A DNA stretch of 64,000 nt from JAUPVL01 sp964481235 (GTDB taxonomy: Bacteria > Patescibacteriota > Saccharimonadia > CAILAD01 > BJGX01): contig CAYZYH010000004.1 of NCBI GenBank assembly GCA_964481235.1, forward strand, positions 1 through 64,000. The letters are read 5' to 3'. Below, piece after piece: positions 1 to 8,462 of this stretch; positions within the stretch are counted from its first letter, which is position 1, and the number at the start of each line of letters is the position of its first letter. A model generated the notes under the pieces. The model was not told the DNA's origin. It saw only the letters and a program-made list of their open reading frames with translations, and did not search any database. The translations under genes and the position numbers were made by a program.

Positions 1-8
1 TTTTTCTC

Positions 9-230
9 ATGACACAAACAAAGGAAGTAATTGAAGTTGAAGGCACTATAATAGAGGCATTGCCGAATGCTAATTTTAAAGTGCAGCTAGAGAACGGCCA
101 CGAAATATTGGCGCATATATCTGGTAAAATGCGTATGCACTACATCAAGATTCTACCCGGAGATAAAGTTACCATCGAAATGACCCCGTACGACCTAGAT
201 AAGGGTCGCATAACATATCGGCACAGATAA
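9..230 (+). CDS. infA: Translation initiation factor IF-1
   Basis: This 73-residue protein has the usual IF-1 length and is a single S1-like OB fold. Family landmarks are the EGTIIEALPNANFKV start, HISGKMRM in the middle and the ending GRITYRHR. IF-1 binds the A site of the 30S subunit during initiation. It is the first gene of an infA-rpmJ-rpsM-rpsK-rpsD-rpoA-rplQ run, the classical bacterial order. Any promoter lies left of the window. Confidence 0.97.
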   Translation: MTQTKEVIEVEGTIIEALPNANFKVQLENGHEILAHISGKMRMHYIKILPGDKVTIEMTPYDLDKGRITYRHR

Positions 231-248
231 ATTGAAGGATTTATACAA

Positions 249-362
249 ATGAAAGTACGAGCAGGAGTAAAAAAAATGTGTGCGAAATGCAAGATCGTTA
301 AACGACGCGGTAGAGTGTCGGTTATTTGTGAAAATCCTAAACATAAACAGAGGCAAGGTTAG
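249..362 (+). CDS. rpmJ: 50S ribosomal protein L36 (bL36)
   Basis: This short gene encodes 37 residues, the standard L36 length. It starts MKVRAGVKKMCAKC and carries the zinc-ribbon ligands Cys11, Cys14 and Cys27 plus His32, so it is the zinc-binding form. The start codon follows GAAGGATTT at a normal Shine-Dalgarno distance. It lies 18 nt after infA and 2 nt before rpsM, within the same transcript. Confidence 0.95.
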   Translation: MKVRAGVKKMCAKCKIVKRRGRVSVICENPKHKQRQG

Positions 363-364
363 TA

Positions 365-751
365 ATGGCTAGAATAGCTGGTACGAATATACCTAATGAG
401 AAAAGAGTAGAGGTTGCCCTGACTTATATTTATGGTATTGGTCCATCTGCTTCTCGCACCCTGCTCAGCAGTGTTAAGATAGATCCTAATACCAGAGTTA
501 AAGAATTGAGCGAAAAGGACTTATCTAGTATTAGAGAGTACATAGACAAAAATTTAAAAGTTGAAGCTGACCTAGCTAGAGAGGTAAGCGGTAATATTAA
601 ACGACTTAAGGATATTAAGGCTTACCGAGGGCTAAGACATAGCGCTAGTCTGCCGGTTCGCGGACAAAGAACCAAAACAAATGCCCGAACCAAGCGTGGC
701 AAGAAGGTGACAGTTGGATCAGGACGCAAGAAAGCTGCAGCAAAAACATAA
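365..751 (+). CDS. rpsM: 30S ribosomal protein S13 (uS13)
   Basis: A 128-residue protein with the S13 N-terminal motif MARIAGTNIP, the helix-two-turn-helix YGIGPS region near residue 25, and the C-terminal basic tail RGQRTKTNARTKRGKK that reaches the P-site tRNA. S13 sits in the 30S head and contacts 50S through bridge B1. It starts 2 nt after the L36 stop, so translation is probably coupled. Confidence 0.97.
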   Translation: MARIAGTNIPNEKRVEVALTYIYGIGPSASRTLLSSVKIDPNTRVKELSEKDLSSIREYIDKNLKVEADLAREVSGNIKRLKDIKAYRGLRHSASLPVRGQRTKTNARTKRGKKVTVGSGRKKAAAKT

Positions 752-777
752 AATTTTAATCAAATATAGAGAATAAT

Positions 778-1170
778 ATGGCAGAAGCTAAGAAAAAAAC
801 CAGACGAAAAAAGACCAAGCGCAACCTACCCAAGGGTACTGTTCATGTACAAGCGACTTTTAATAACACTATCGTAAGTATTACCGACGATGGTGGTAAT
901 GTAGTAGCCTGGAAATCATCTGGCTCAGCAGGCTTCAAAGGTAGTCGTAAGAGCACACCTTATGCCGCACAAATTGCGGCTGAAAAAGCTATTGAAAAAG
1001 CCAAAGAGTTTGGTCTAGCCAAAGTTAATGTAATTATTAAAGGGATTGGATCAGGTAGAGAATCGGCAGTACGAGCACTAATGGCCTCGGGAATTACTAT
1101 CGTCGGTATAAAAGATGTTACTGGTATACCACATAATGGTTGTAGGCCTAGAAAGGCACGTAGGGTTTAG
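778..1170 (+). CDS. rpsK: 30S ribosomal protein S11 (uS11)
   Basis: A 130-residue protein with a lysine-rich start, the VHVQATFNNTIVSITD strand pair near residue 22, and the conserved end GIPHNGCRPRKARRV. S11 is a platform protein of the 30S subunit that contacts 16S rRNA near the E site. It is followed by rpsD after 2 nt, as expected in the alpha operon. Confidence 0.97.
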   Translation: MAEAKKKTRRKKTKRNLPKGTVHVQATFNNTIVSITDDGGNVVAWKSSGSAGFKGSRKSTPYAAQIAAEKAIEKAKEFGLAKVNVIIKGIGSGRESAVRALMASGITIVGIKDVTGIPHNGCRPRKARRV

Positions 1171-1172
1171 CT

Positions 1173-1787
1173 ATGGCACGAAATCTTGCTCCAATTGTTA
1201 AATTATCACGTCGAGAAGGTATAGAACTGCACCCTAAGGCCGTGAAAGTAATGACCAAGCGAAGTTACGGACCTGGTCAACACGGCCAGAGTAGGCGTAG
1301 TAAACCAAGCGATTATTCATTACAGCTACGTGAGAAACAAAAAGTAAAAAGAACTTATGGTATCTTAGAGCGTCAATTTAGAAATTATGTTCATTCTGCT
1401 GAGAGAATGCCTGGAGTGAGCGGTGAAAATCTATTAGTCTTGCTAGAACAAAGACTAGACAATGTGGTTTATCGTGTAGGACTTGCTCCATCCCGGCAAG
1501 CAGCTAGGCAATTAGTTACTCACGCTCACATCACTCTAAATGGCAAGAAAGTTGATATTCCTTCAATACAAGTTAAACCAAAAGATGTTGTAGCTGTGAG
1601 AGCAGCTAGCCATAAAAATGAATATTTCAAATCTATCTCAGAAAGTCTGAACGCAAACAGTAATTCAACAAGTTGGTTGAGCTTTGACACAAAGAAAATG
1701 ACCGCCACTGTTACCGGAGTACCACTAAGAGAAGAAATACCAGAAGTCATAGAAGAACAGCTTATCATTGAGTATTACTCACGTTAA
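1173..1787 (+). CDS. rpsD: 30S ribosomal protein S4 (uS4)
   Basis: A 204-residue protein close to the normal S4 length. The N-terminal region holds SYGPGQHGQ and the S4 RNA-binding domain lies around residues 92-155, with RLDNVVYRVGLAPSRQAARQLVTH. S4 is a primary 16S binder that nucleates 30S assembly and in many bacteria represses this operon. No zinc-type cysteine cluster is present, so it is the cysteine-free form. Confidence 0.97.
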   Translation: MARNLAPIVKLSRREGIELHPKAVKVMTKRSYGPGQHGQSRRSKPSDYSLQLREKQKVKRTYGILERQFRNYVHSAERMPGVSGENLLVLLEQRLDNVVYRVGLAPSRQAARQLVTHAHITLNGKKVDIPSIQVKPKDVVAVRAASHKNEYFKSISESLNANSNSTSWLSFDTKKMTATVTGVPLREEIPEVIEEQLIIEYYSR

Positions 1788-1817
1788 TTAATTAATATCT
1801 TTATAAGGAGATACCAA

Positions 1818-2768
1818 GTGTTATACGATATCAATCTACCAGAAATAAAAGAAGTAAGTACCGGCCAAAATAACTCAACCTTTGAAGTTGAGCCACTTTA
1901 CCCTGGCTACGGTATGACTCTTGGAAACTCAATGCGCCGTGTTTTACTCTCTAGCTTAGCCGGCAGCGCCATTACTGGCGTAAAAATTGAAGGAGCCAAT
2001 CACGAATTTACTGCAGTTGCAGGGGTACGTGAAGATGTTATAGAAATTATTTTAAACCTTAAACAGGTTAGATTTGCCAACGTTAATGAAGATAAAGTTA
2101 TAGTGAGCCTCAAAAAAACCGGTAAGGGTGAGGTGACTGCTGCTGACATTAAGACGGTATCAGGTGTAGAAGTTGCTAATCCAAATCAGGTAATTGCTAA
2201 TTTAGACAATAGTAAGAGTAAGCTAGAGATGGAATTGCAGATAGAAAAAGGCAGAGGTTATGTTGCGGTAGAAAGTCGTGCTAGCGAAAAGCTACCAGTT
2301 GGCATGATAGCAGTGGATGCCATATATACTCCGATAAAAAGGGTGAGATACAATATTGAAAACACTCGTGTAGGACAAATGACCAACTTTGATAAATTAA
2401 TTCTAGATGTAGAAACAGACGGAACCATGGCTCCTTCAGAGGCCGTAGCACAAGCTGCCGAGATTCTAGTAGGTCACTTCCAAGTATTGGCTGGTCATGA
2501 TGTAGTAAGTGTCGGAACAGGCGGTATCGTGACAGCTGCAGAAAAACAAGAAGCTGATATGGCACAAATATCTATAGATGAAGTCAATTTTAGCCCACGC
2601 ACAACCAACGCATTAATGAACAACGATATTAAAACTATAAAAGAAATAATGGAGCTCAAGGCGAGTGATTTAAAGGAGCTTAAAGGTTTTGGACAAAAGG
2701 CTTATGAAGAAGTTCTTGAAAAATTAGAAGAACTAGGTGTAAATAATGTAGTAAAGGAAACGGAGTAG
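1818..2768 (+). CDS. rpoA: DNA-directed RNA polymerase subunit alpha
   Basis: A 316-residue alpha subunit. The N-terminal dimerisation domain spans about 1-230, with GNSMRRVLLSS near residue 37, and the C-terminal domain spans about 255-316 with the helix-hairpin-helix LKELKGFGQKAYEEV. The start is GTG, placed 7 nt after AAGGAG (1805-1810), and no ATG fits better. A linker rich in Glu and Ala joins the domains. The gene order rpsD-rpoA-rplQ is canonical. Confidence 0.97.
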   Translation: MLYDINLPEIKEVSTGQNNSTFEVEPLYPGYGMTLGNSMRRVLLSSLAGSAITGVKIEGANHEFTAVAGVREDVIEIILNLKQVRFANVNEDKVIVSLKKTGKGEVTAADIKTVSGVEVANPNQVIANLDNSKSKLEMELQIEKGRGYVAVESRASEKLPVGMIAVDAIYTPIKRVRYNIENTRVGQMTNFDKLILDVETDGTMAPSEAVAQAAEILVGHFQVLAGHDVVSVGTGGIVTAAEKQEADMAQISIDEVNFSPRTTNALMNNDIKTIKEIMELKASDLKELKGFGQKAYEEVLEKLEELGVNNVVKETE

Positions 2769-2774
2769 AATAAA

Positions 2775-3317
2775 ATGCATCGCCACGCATTCGCAGGACG
2801 AAAACTTTCTCGCGCAGCCGGCCCTCGCCGGGCTCTTTTGCGTGGCCTTCTTGACAGCTTGATTCTGTATGAGAGAATCGAAACCACCCAAGCCAAAGCT
2901 AAAGAACTTGCCCCGTACTTTGAACGTCAAGTTACTTTGGCAAAAAAACAAACCCTTGCTGCTTATCGAATGATCCTTGCCGAAACTATTAATCCGGTTG
3001 CCGCCCAGAAGCTAAATTTTGATCTGGTAAATGGTTTTTCGTCTCGACAAGGAGGTTATACTCGTATTATCAAGACCGGCAATAGACTAGGTGATGGTGC
3101 AGCTATGGCTGTTATAGAGCTAGTACTAGATGAGAACTACACTTCTGAACAAGCAAAATCAAAAGACTCGAAAAAACCAGAAAAATCTACTAAATCTACG
3201 AATGAATCAAAAGTTAGTAAGTCTGCAAAAAAGGAAGAGACCGTAAAAACCAAGATTACGGGAGTCAAAAACCTTACTGCACAAAAGCCAAAATCGGCTA
3301 GAAGGATGGCAAAATGA
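2775..3317 (+). CDS. rplQ: 50S ribosomal protein L17 (bL17) with a basic C-terminal tail
   Basis: Residues 1-120 are a normal L17 (start MHRHAFAGRKLSRAAGPRRALLR), and the family usually ends near there. Here about 55 extra residues follow, low in complexity and rich in Lys, Ser and Thr, ending KSARRMAK. L17 lies near the 50S exit tunnel, so the tail could extend over the ribosome surface, which is inference. The stop overlaps the rplM start by 4 nt. Confidence 0.95.
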   Translation: MHRHAFAGRKLSRAAGPRRALLRGLLDSLILYERIETTQAKAKELAPYFERQVTLAKKQTLAAYRMILAETINPVAAQKLNFDLVNGFSSRQGGYTRIIKTGNRLGDGAAMAVIELVLDENYTSEQAKSKDSKKPEKSTKSTNESKVSKSAKKEETVKTKITGVKNLTAQKPKSARRMAK

Positions 3318-3751
3318 AAACATATAGCCTAAAAACTGCCAAAGCTACTCAAGATTGGTATATTATTGATGCCAAGGGTCAAACTTTAGGTAGGCTAGCT
3401 ACACAAATAGCTAGATTATTAACGGGTAAAAATAAACCCAGCTATACTCCTCATGTTGTAGGTGGCGACATAGTGGTTGTGATTAATTCAGCCAAGATAG
3501 AAGTAACTGGTCAAAAACTTACTGATAAAATATACTATCATCACACCGGATACCCAGGTGGTATACGCGAAATAAGCTTGCGCGACCAACTAGTAAAAGA
3601 CCCCAATGCTGTTATTGAGCACGCTGTTGCAGGTATGTTGCCTAAGAATAAGTTACAGGCACAGATGCTCAAAAACCTTAAAGTTTACGCAACTTCTGAA
3701 CATCCTCATGCCCCACAAAACCCTACATTAATTGAAATGGAGAAAAAATAG
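3314..3751 (+). CDS. rplM: 50S ribosomal protein L13 (uL13)
   Basis: A 145-residue protein of standard length with the L13 signatures WYIIDAKGQTLGRLATQIA near residue 15 and the GMLPKNKLQAQMLKNLKVY block near residue 108. L13 is an early 50S assembly protein. It overlaps rplQ by 4 nt (ATGA) and shares one base with the rpsI start, so the three genes are translationally coupled. Confidence 0.96.
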   Translation: MKTYSLKTAKATQDWYIIDAKGQTLGRLATQIARLLTGKNKPSYTPHVVGGDIVVVINSAKIEVTGQKLTDKIYYHHTGYPGGIREISLRDQLVKDPNAVIEHAVAGMLPKNKLQAQMLKNLKVYATSEHPHAPQNPTLIEMEKK

Positions 3752-4173
3752 TGGCCGAAAGTACAACCAAGTCACCTGCAAAAAAGCAACAGTATTATCC
3801 TGGAGTCGGACGTCGCAAACGTTCAATCGCAACAATTAGACTGACTGTTGGTAAAGGTGTTATTACTGTTAACGATAAAACCCCTCAGGAATATTTTGGC
3901 ACCGATACTTACGACGAAGTGCTAAGATCTCCACTTGTTCTGTTAGCAAAAGATAAGAGCGTAGATATTAACGCTCGAGTCGCTGGAGGTGGTTTGAAGG
4001 GACAAGCCGAAGCAATTAGATTGGGGATAGCCCGCGCTTTATTAGGTATGAGCGAAGATTTTAAGGTTAGTTTGCGAAGAGAAGGCTATCTTACCAGAGA
4101 TGCTCGTGTAAAAGAGCGTAAAAAACCCGGTCTTAAGAAAGCTCGTAAAGCGCCTCAGTTCTCTAAGAGATAA
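3751..4173 (+). CDS. rpsI: 30S ribosomal protein S9 (uS9)
   Basis: A 140-residue protein. After a short basic leader comes YYPGVGRRKRSIATIRL, then GGGLKGQAEAIRLGIARALL near residue 76, and the basic tail ends KKARKAPQFSKR, whose last residues contact P-site tRNA. The start is GTG, sharing its G with the rplM stop. This is the last gene of the run, with a hairpin directly after it. Confidence 0.96.
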   Translation: MAESTTKSPAKKQQYYPGVGRRKRSIATIRLTVGKGVITVNDKTPQEYFGTDTYDEVLRSPLVLLAKDKSVDINARVAGGGLKGQAEAIRLGIARALLGMSEDFKVSLRREGYLTRDARVKERKKPGLKKARKAPQFSKR

Positions 4174-4179
4174 CAATCA

Positions 4180-4215
4180 AGCAAGACCATATTTTTTAAA
4201 GGGTCTTGCTCTTGT
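4180..4215 (+). terminator. Hairpin after the alpha operon
   Basis: AGCAAGACC (4180-4188) pairs with GGTCTTGCT (4202-4210) as a perfect 9-bp stem, 7 nt after the rpsI stop. The T run after the stem is weak (CTTGTATTAAAATT), so termination may be partial, but the position at the end of the operon fits. Confidence 0.6.
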
Positions 4216-4278
4216 ATTAAAATTATTCATATTTGTATCTAAACTAACACGCTGCTAGCTTGCACAGTAAATTCACAC

Positions 4279-4284
4279 TATAAT
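4279..4284 (+). promoter_or_regulatory. -10 box of a predicted leaderless transcript
   Basis: A perfect TATAAT ends 7 nt before the ATG at 4292. A start site 6-7 nt downstream of the box falls on the start codon itself. No Shine-Dalgarno sequence lies in the gap. Confidence 0.6.
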
Positions 4285-4291
4285 AGTACTT

Positions 4292-5278
4292 ATGTCACCC
4301 ACAATTAAGACACTACTAAAACTATCTGCTATTACCGTAGTAATAATCATCGTTTCTAGTGCACTACTTGGCTACTTTGAACACATAAGCGTTCAGGAAA
4401 GTTTATACAGATCAATATATATAGCCTTAACTCATCACGATAATTTTCATGCTGAGCAGTGGGGAGCTAAAATAACTACTGTAGTTCTTATAGCAGCAAG
4501 TTTATTGGTAATCGCATATTTGCTAAAGATCCTCGCAGACTATATGATGAATCTAGGAGACGGATTAAAACGAAATAAAGTGAAAGCAAAACTTGTAAAT
4601 ACTAAAGATCACTATGTAGTTTGCGGATTAGGTCGGGTAGGTAGCCACATAGCCGACGAGTTGGCCAACGAGAATATAAAATTTGTAGGTATAGACAGAG
4701 ATGAGGAGGCAGTAAAAAAAGCTGTCGCTAAGGGCTACACGGCATTTGTTGGTGATAGTACAAAAGAAGATGTATTAAAAAAAGCAAAAGTAGAAAAAGC
4801 CCACGGTATTGTTGCTGCACTCGGTGACGACTCATGCAACCTATTTATCACACTTACTTCAAGACAACTTAACCCATCTTTGTATATTGTAGCCAGAGCA
4901 AACAGAGAAGAGAATGTTGATAGAATTGAGAAGGCTGGTGCCGATAAGGTGGCTATGCCTAACCAAATTGGCGGTTTTCATATGGCCACAATGTTAATAA
5001 GACCTGGAGTGTTAGATTTTTTTGAGGTACTTAGTAACAAATCTAGTGCAGAGTTACAAGTAGAAGAGATGGTTGTTGCCAAGGGCTCTAAGCTGGTTGG
5101 TACTCGCCTTGGACATTTTATGCAGGCTAGCAACACTGGTACAACCGTGTTGGCACTCAACAGTCATGAGGGATCGAGTAAAGTTAACCCAAGTGGTCAG
5201 GAAATACTGTATGCTGGTGATAGGCTCATTATGATGGGTACTCGCGAACAGTTAGATCAATTGGGCCGCTATATATAA
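4292..5278 (+). CDS. RCK (TrkA-N/TrkA-C) potassium-channel-like membrane protein without a visible selectivity filter
   Basis: The 328-residue protein has two membrane helices (about 10-28 and 60-84), then a Rossmann TrkA-N domain starting VVCGLGRVGSHIADEL near residue 107, then a TrkA-C-like domain from about 245. This is the layout of 2TM potassium channels such as MthK. The segment between the helices, where T-x-G-Y/F-G should sit, reads ALTHHDNFHAEQWG and has no filter motif. It may be a channel-derived ligand sensor or a channel of other selectivity. The RCK assignment is firm; the transport role is not. Confidence 0.8.
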   Translation: MSPTIKTLLKLSAITVVIIIVSSALLGYFEHISVQESLYRSIYIALTHHDNFHAEQWGAKITTVVLIAASLLVIAYLLKILADYMMNLGDGLKRNKVKAKLVNTKDHYVVCGLGRVGSHIADELANENIKFVGIDRDEEAVKKAVAKGYTAFVGDSTKEDVLKKAKVEKAHGIVAALGDDSCNLFITLTSRQLNPSLYIVARANREENVDRIEKAGADKVAMPNQIGGFHMATMLIRPGVLDFFEVLSNKSSAELQVEEMVVAKGSKLVGTRLGHFMQASNTGTTVLALNSHEGSSKVNPSGQEILYAGDRLIMMGTREQLDQLGRYI

Positions 5279-5287
5279 AATATTCTT

Positions 5288-6181
5288 ATGAAAGATTTTT
5301 CTTTTACTGCTCAAGAAGCGCAGGAGGGTAAGCGAGTAGATTTTGTATTGGCTGAAACTTACCCCAAGTTTAGTCGTGCTAGATGGAGAGAACAAATACA
5401 GTCGGGCAGAATAAAGGTTGATAGCAGGGCAGTAAAAGCATCAGAAAAATTGAAGAATGGTTCTCTAATAAATGGTGAATTCCCCACAATAAGTAACCAG
5501 AACTTGTTGATTAGCCCTGATTCAGTGCCAGAAATTATCTACAAAGACGAAGATGTGTTGGTTATAAATAAGCCCACTGGATTAGTAGTTTATACTACAA
5601 CTAACAACCCACAACCATCAGTAGCAGGGGCTTTTAAAAGCTTAATTAACGATAGTGATCCAGTAAGACCAGGTATTGTGCATCGTTTAGATAAAGATAC
5701 TTCTGGTGTAATGATTCTGGCTAGAAACGATCACGCCAAGGAATTTTTATTATCGGCTTTTAAACAGAGAAGAATTGAAAAACACTATACAGCTTTAGTG
5801 GTAGGGAGACCCAATAATGATCGCGCTAGACTGGAGTTACCAATCAAGCGTGGTATAAAAAATCCACAGAAGATGAGCATACACAGTTCTGGCAAGTCGG
5901 CAATAAGTGAGTACCAACTTATTAAGGAGTACAATGGCTATAGCTTACTAGATGTCTCAATTCTAACTGGTCGCACGCACCAAATTAGGGTACAATTTGC
6001 ACATATTGGTCACCCGATTGCTGGTGACAAACAATATGGAAATAAAAAAGCTGATAGTCTATTTACGAGACAATTTCTACATGCTAGCTCAATAAGTTTA
6101 GAGCTACCATCTAGAAAACCGAAAGTTTTTAAGGCTAATCTACCTGCCGATTTAGAAAATATTTTAACTAAACTATCATGA
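5288..6181 (+). CDS. rluD: RluA/RluD-family 23S rRNA pseudouridine synthase
   Basis: A 297-residue enzyme that isomerises uridine to pseudouridine in RNA. An N-terminal S4 domain (about 13-60) contains RARWREQIQSGRIKVD. The catalytic domain has GIVHRLDKDTSGVMIL, whose Asp is the catalytic residue, and the conserved LLDVSILTGRTHQIRV. The S4 domain favours the RluD type over RluA, but the exact target uridines cannot be told from sequence. It overlaps the next gene by 4 nt (ATGA). Confidence 0.85.
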   Translation: MKDFSFTAQEAQEGKRVDFVLAETYPKFSRARWREQIQSGRIKVDSRAVKASEKLKNGSLINGEFPTISNQNLLISPDSVPEIIYKDEDVLVINKPTGLVVYTTTNNPQPSVAGAFKSLINDSDPVRPGIVHRLDKDTSGVMILARNDHAKEFLLSAFKQRRIEKHYTALVVGRPNNDRARLELPIKRGIKNPQKMSIHSSGKSAISEYQLIKEYNGYSLLDVSILTGRTHQIRVQFAHIGHPIAGDKQYGNKKADSLFTRQFLHASSISLELPSRKPKVFKANLPADLENILTKLS

Positions 6182-7041
6182 GATTTGTATATACTAAAAA
6201 AACCATCCAATCTCTTAATAGTATTGGAGCAGACCCGCAACATGCCTACCTATTACACGGGTCTAGGGGATCGGGTAAATATCTTGCTTCACTAGACTTG
6301 GCAGCCAAAATAATTGGCGATGAAAAAATAACAAGCATAGAAAACTTTGCCCATCCCAACCTCTTTGTTATTAGACCACTAGCTAACAAAAATAATATCA
6401 CTATTGCTCAAATTAGAGAATTAAATGATAATATGTGGCGAACAGCTAGTGGAGAGAATGCCTACAAAGTAATAATAATAGTTGGCGCAAATAAACTAAC
6501 AACAGAAGCTGCCAATGCCTTGCTAAAAAACCTAGAAGAAAGTCCTAAGAATACGGTCTTTATACTTATTACTAATATGTTATCTCAGGTATTACCAACC
6601 ATCCGATCAAGATCACAGCTAGTTTTTTTTGAGCCAATACCGTTAGATCTAGCAACTGAATTTTTGAATAAGCAATTAAATATAAATAAAGAAGACACCA
6701 AAAGCTTAATGAAACTAGCCCATGGTTCTTTAGGAAAAGCAATTGAACTAATAGATATAGAAAAAAAAGAACATACACTTAGAGTTCATAAATACGCCGA
6801 GGACTTTTTAAGCGGTAATATCACTAAGCGATTTCTGATTGCTAAAAATATATACAATGACGATTCTATTAAAGACTTCCTCGATGAGCTCATCTATGAA
6901 ATTAGAGATAAATCTACTATACTAGGTGGTGTAATGAGTCTGGAGATAATAATGAAAACTGTTGATCAGCTCCAATCAAATATTAATAACCGAACAGTCT
7001 TAGAGAACCTAGGACTGCAGCTTAATGTAGTACAGGAATAG
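6178..7041 (+). CDS. holB: DNA polymerase III delta' subunit (clamp loader ATPase)
   Basis: A 287-residue AAA+ protein of the clamp-loader family. LLHGSRGSGKYLAS near residue 23 is a P-loop-like segment, the Walker B area is followed by AANALLKNLEESPKNTVFIL, and TIRSRSQ matches the SRC-type arginine motif. The zinc module of E. coli delta' is absent (no cysteines). DnaX is encoded separately at 49633. It is translationally coupled to the pseudouridine synthase. Confidence 0.8.
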   Translation: MRFVYTKKTIQSLNSIGADPQHAYLLHGSRGSGKYLASLDLAAKIIGDEKITSIENFAHPNLFVIRPLANKNNITIAQIRELNDNMWRTASGENAYKVIIIVGANKLTTEAANALLKNLEESPKNTVFILITNMLSQVLPTIRSRSQLVFFEPIPLDLATEFLNKQLNINKEDTKSLMKLAHGSLGKAIELIDIEKKEHTLRVHKYAEDFLSGNITKRFLIAKNIYNDDSIKDFLDELIYEIRDKSTILGGVMSLEIIMKTVDQLQSNINNRTVLENLGLQLNVVQE

Positions 7042-7048
7042 AACCGGT

Positions 7049-7738
7049 ATGACTTTTGAATATTTATTAATGATTTTAGTGTTTTGCGTGGTAGTTTTGG
7101 CAATAATTAATAAGCGGAGTACGGTTACAGATTATTTAATAAACAATCTATCAACCAATCTACCTAGCCAAGACGAAGCTCTCGATACATTGCTAGATGT
7201 TGCTGGTCGCTATTATGCAGAGAAAAACTATCTTGCGGCAGAAAAAGCCTACTTAAAAGTTTTGCGCGTTGATCATAAAAATAGCCTAGCCTATAGTAGA
7301 CTGGGTTTTGTTTACTCAGGCCTTGGCAAAAATGAAGATGCTATTGAGTGTTTTAAAATTGTTGCAGATACCTACCCTAATGCTGCTAGTTACCACAACC
7401 TTGCAATGATGTACTTTAAGACTCGAGACTTTCCTAGCTCTGCCGAAGCATTAGAAAAGTCGTTAAGTATGGAAATGCATGTGAATAGATTGGTTAGTTT
7501 GGCCAGAATTTATAGAATAATGAATAAGTTTGATATGCAGCTCTCAGCACTTAAAAAAGCTCACAACCTTGAACCAAATAATATAGAGATTATGCAGCTT
7601 TTAGCTGAGGCCTTTATACACGAGAAGGATGAAAAATCTGCTCAAATCTTGTTTAGACAAATATTAAAACTTGACCCTAAAAATATTCGTGCTCACTCTG
7701 CACTGAAGCCCGCTAAGCAATTGAAAAAAGTAACCTAA
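7049..7738 (+). CDS. Membrane-anchored tetratricopeptide repeat protein
   Basis: A 229-residue protein with one N-terminal hydrophobic helix (about 3-20), then TPR units from about 50 to 220. Repeats are visible in AEKAYLKVLRVDHKNSLAYSRLG, in the next NEDAIECFKIVADTYPNAASY, and in the last QILFRQILKLDPKNIRAHSAL. TPR arrays scaffold protein complexes; the partner is unknown. It starts 7 nt after holB and ends that small operon. Confidence 0.8.
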   Translation: MTFEYLLMILVFCVVVLAIINKRSTVTDYLINNLSTNLPSQDEALDTLLDVAGRYYAEKNYLAAEKAYLKVLRVDHKNSLAYSRLGFVYSGLGKNEDAIECFKIVADTYPNAASYHNLAMMYFKTRDFPSSAEALEKSLSMEMHVNRLVSLARIYRIMNKFDMQLSALKKAHNLEPNNIEIMQLLAEAFIHEKDEKSAQILFRQILKLDPKNIRAHSALKPAKQLKKVT

Positions 7739-7854
7739 AATGATAAACTAAAGTTTGTATTTTCTTCTTAACTGTAGTGTTTTTCTTGTCGTTTTGTTAA
7801 TAAAAAAATTTTTGTTTTAACAAAATGAATGGAGAAGTAGTAGCGGTTGAATGC

Positions 7855-7931
7855 GCCGATGTAGCTCAGTTGGTTAGAGCAGCTGTTTTGTAAACAGCAG
7901 GTCGTGGGTTCGAATCCCTCCATCGGCTCCA
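7855..7931 (+). tRNA. tRNA-Thr (anticodon TGT)
   Basis: The acceptor stem GCCGATG (7855-7861) pairs with CATCGGC (7921-7927), followed by a T discriminator and an encoded CCA. The anticodon stem GCTGT/ACAGC closes a TTTGTAA loop giving TGT. The D arm (AGCTCAGTTGGTTAGAGC) and the T arm with GGTTCGAATCC are intact. Confidence 0.97.
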
Positions 7932-7932
7932 G

Positions 7933-8007
7933 GCCTCGATAGCTCAGTGGTAGAGCGCTTCCATGGTAAGGAAGAGGTCGCGAGTTCAATCCTCGCTCGA
8001 GGCTCCA
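7933..8007 (+). tRNA. tRNA-Thr (anticodon GGT)
   Basis: The acceptor GCCTCGA (7933-7939) pairs with TCGAGGC (7997-8003), then T and an encoded CCA. The anticodon stem CTTCC/GGAAG closes an ATGGTAA loop, so the anticodon is GGT. It lies 1 nt after the previous tRNA-Thr, so both come from one precursor. Confidence 0.95.
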
Positions 8008-8023
8008 GTAACTTCATATTTTT

Positions 8024-8110
8024 GCCGGGTTAGCGAAGTGGTTAAACGCATCAGACTGTAAATCTGACGGCCTTGTGCCTTCGGGAGTTCGAATCTCTCA
8101 CCCGGCACCA
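8024..8110 (+). tRNA. tRNA-Tyr (anticodon GTA)
   Basis: An 87-nt class II tRNA with a long variable arm (GGCCTTGTGCCTTCGGG region). The acceptor GCCGGGT (8024-8030) pairs with ACCCGGC (8100-8106), then A and an encoded CCA. The loop CTGTAAA gives anticodon GTA. It is the third member of a Thr-Thr-Tyr cluster. Confidence 0.97.
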
Positions 8111-8231
8111 CGTCGATTTATTGCTCGAGTTTTCGCAAAATTATTAGACAATTCTGCTACAACTTATGCAATAAATCTCCTTTTCGAATCAAAATGTTAT
8201 TTTGATTCGGCTAATAATCAAGCAGGACAAT

Positions 8232-8462
8232 ATGGCGCACAAATTAAAAAAATCAAAATCAGAAATAAGTTTGTCAAAAAAAGATAGTAAATTTCTCGGC
8301 GTAGCCGGAGGAATAGCTGATTATTACAAACAAGATCCAGCCTGGGTGAGAGTAGGAGCTGTGGTCTTAATTATTCTTACTGGTATTCTACCAGGTTTAT
8401 TAATTTATTCGGTTTTCTATTTACTTATGAGAAATACTAGCGAGGATAAGAAAACCAAGTGA
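8232..8462 (+). CDS. PspC-domain small membrane protein
   Basis: A 76-residue protein with a basic start and the PspC signature: FLGVAGGIADYYKQDPAWVRV, then a hydrophobic segment ending in VFYLLMRN. PspC proteins sense envelope stress in other bacteria, but small free-standing PspC proteins are mostly uncharacterised. The ATG at 8232 with AGGA 4 nt upstream was preferred over an upstream TTG at 8202. The stop overlaps the purD GTG start by 4 nt. Confidence 0.8.
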   Translation: MAHKLKKSKSEISLSKKDSKFLGVAGGIADYYKQDPAWVRVGAVVLIILTGILPGLLIYSVFYLLMRNTSEDKKTK

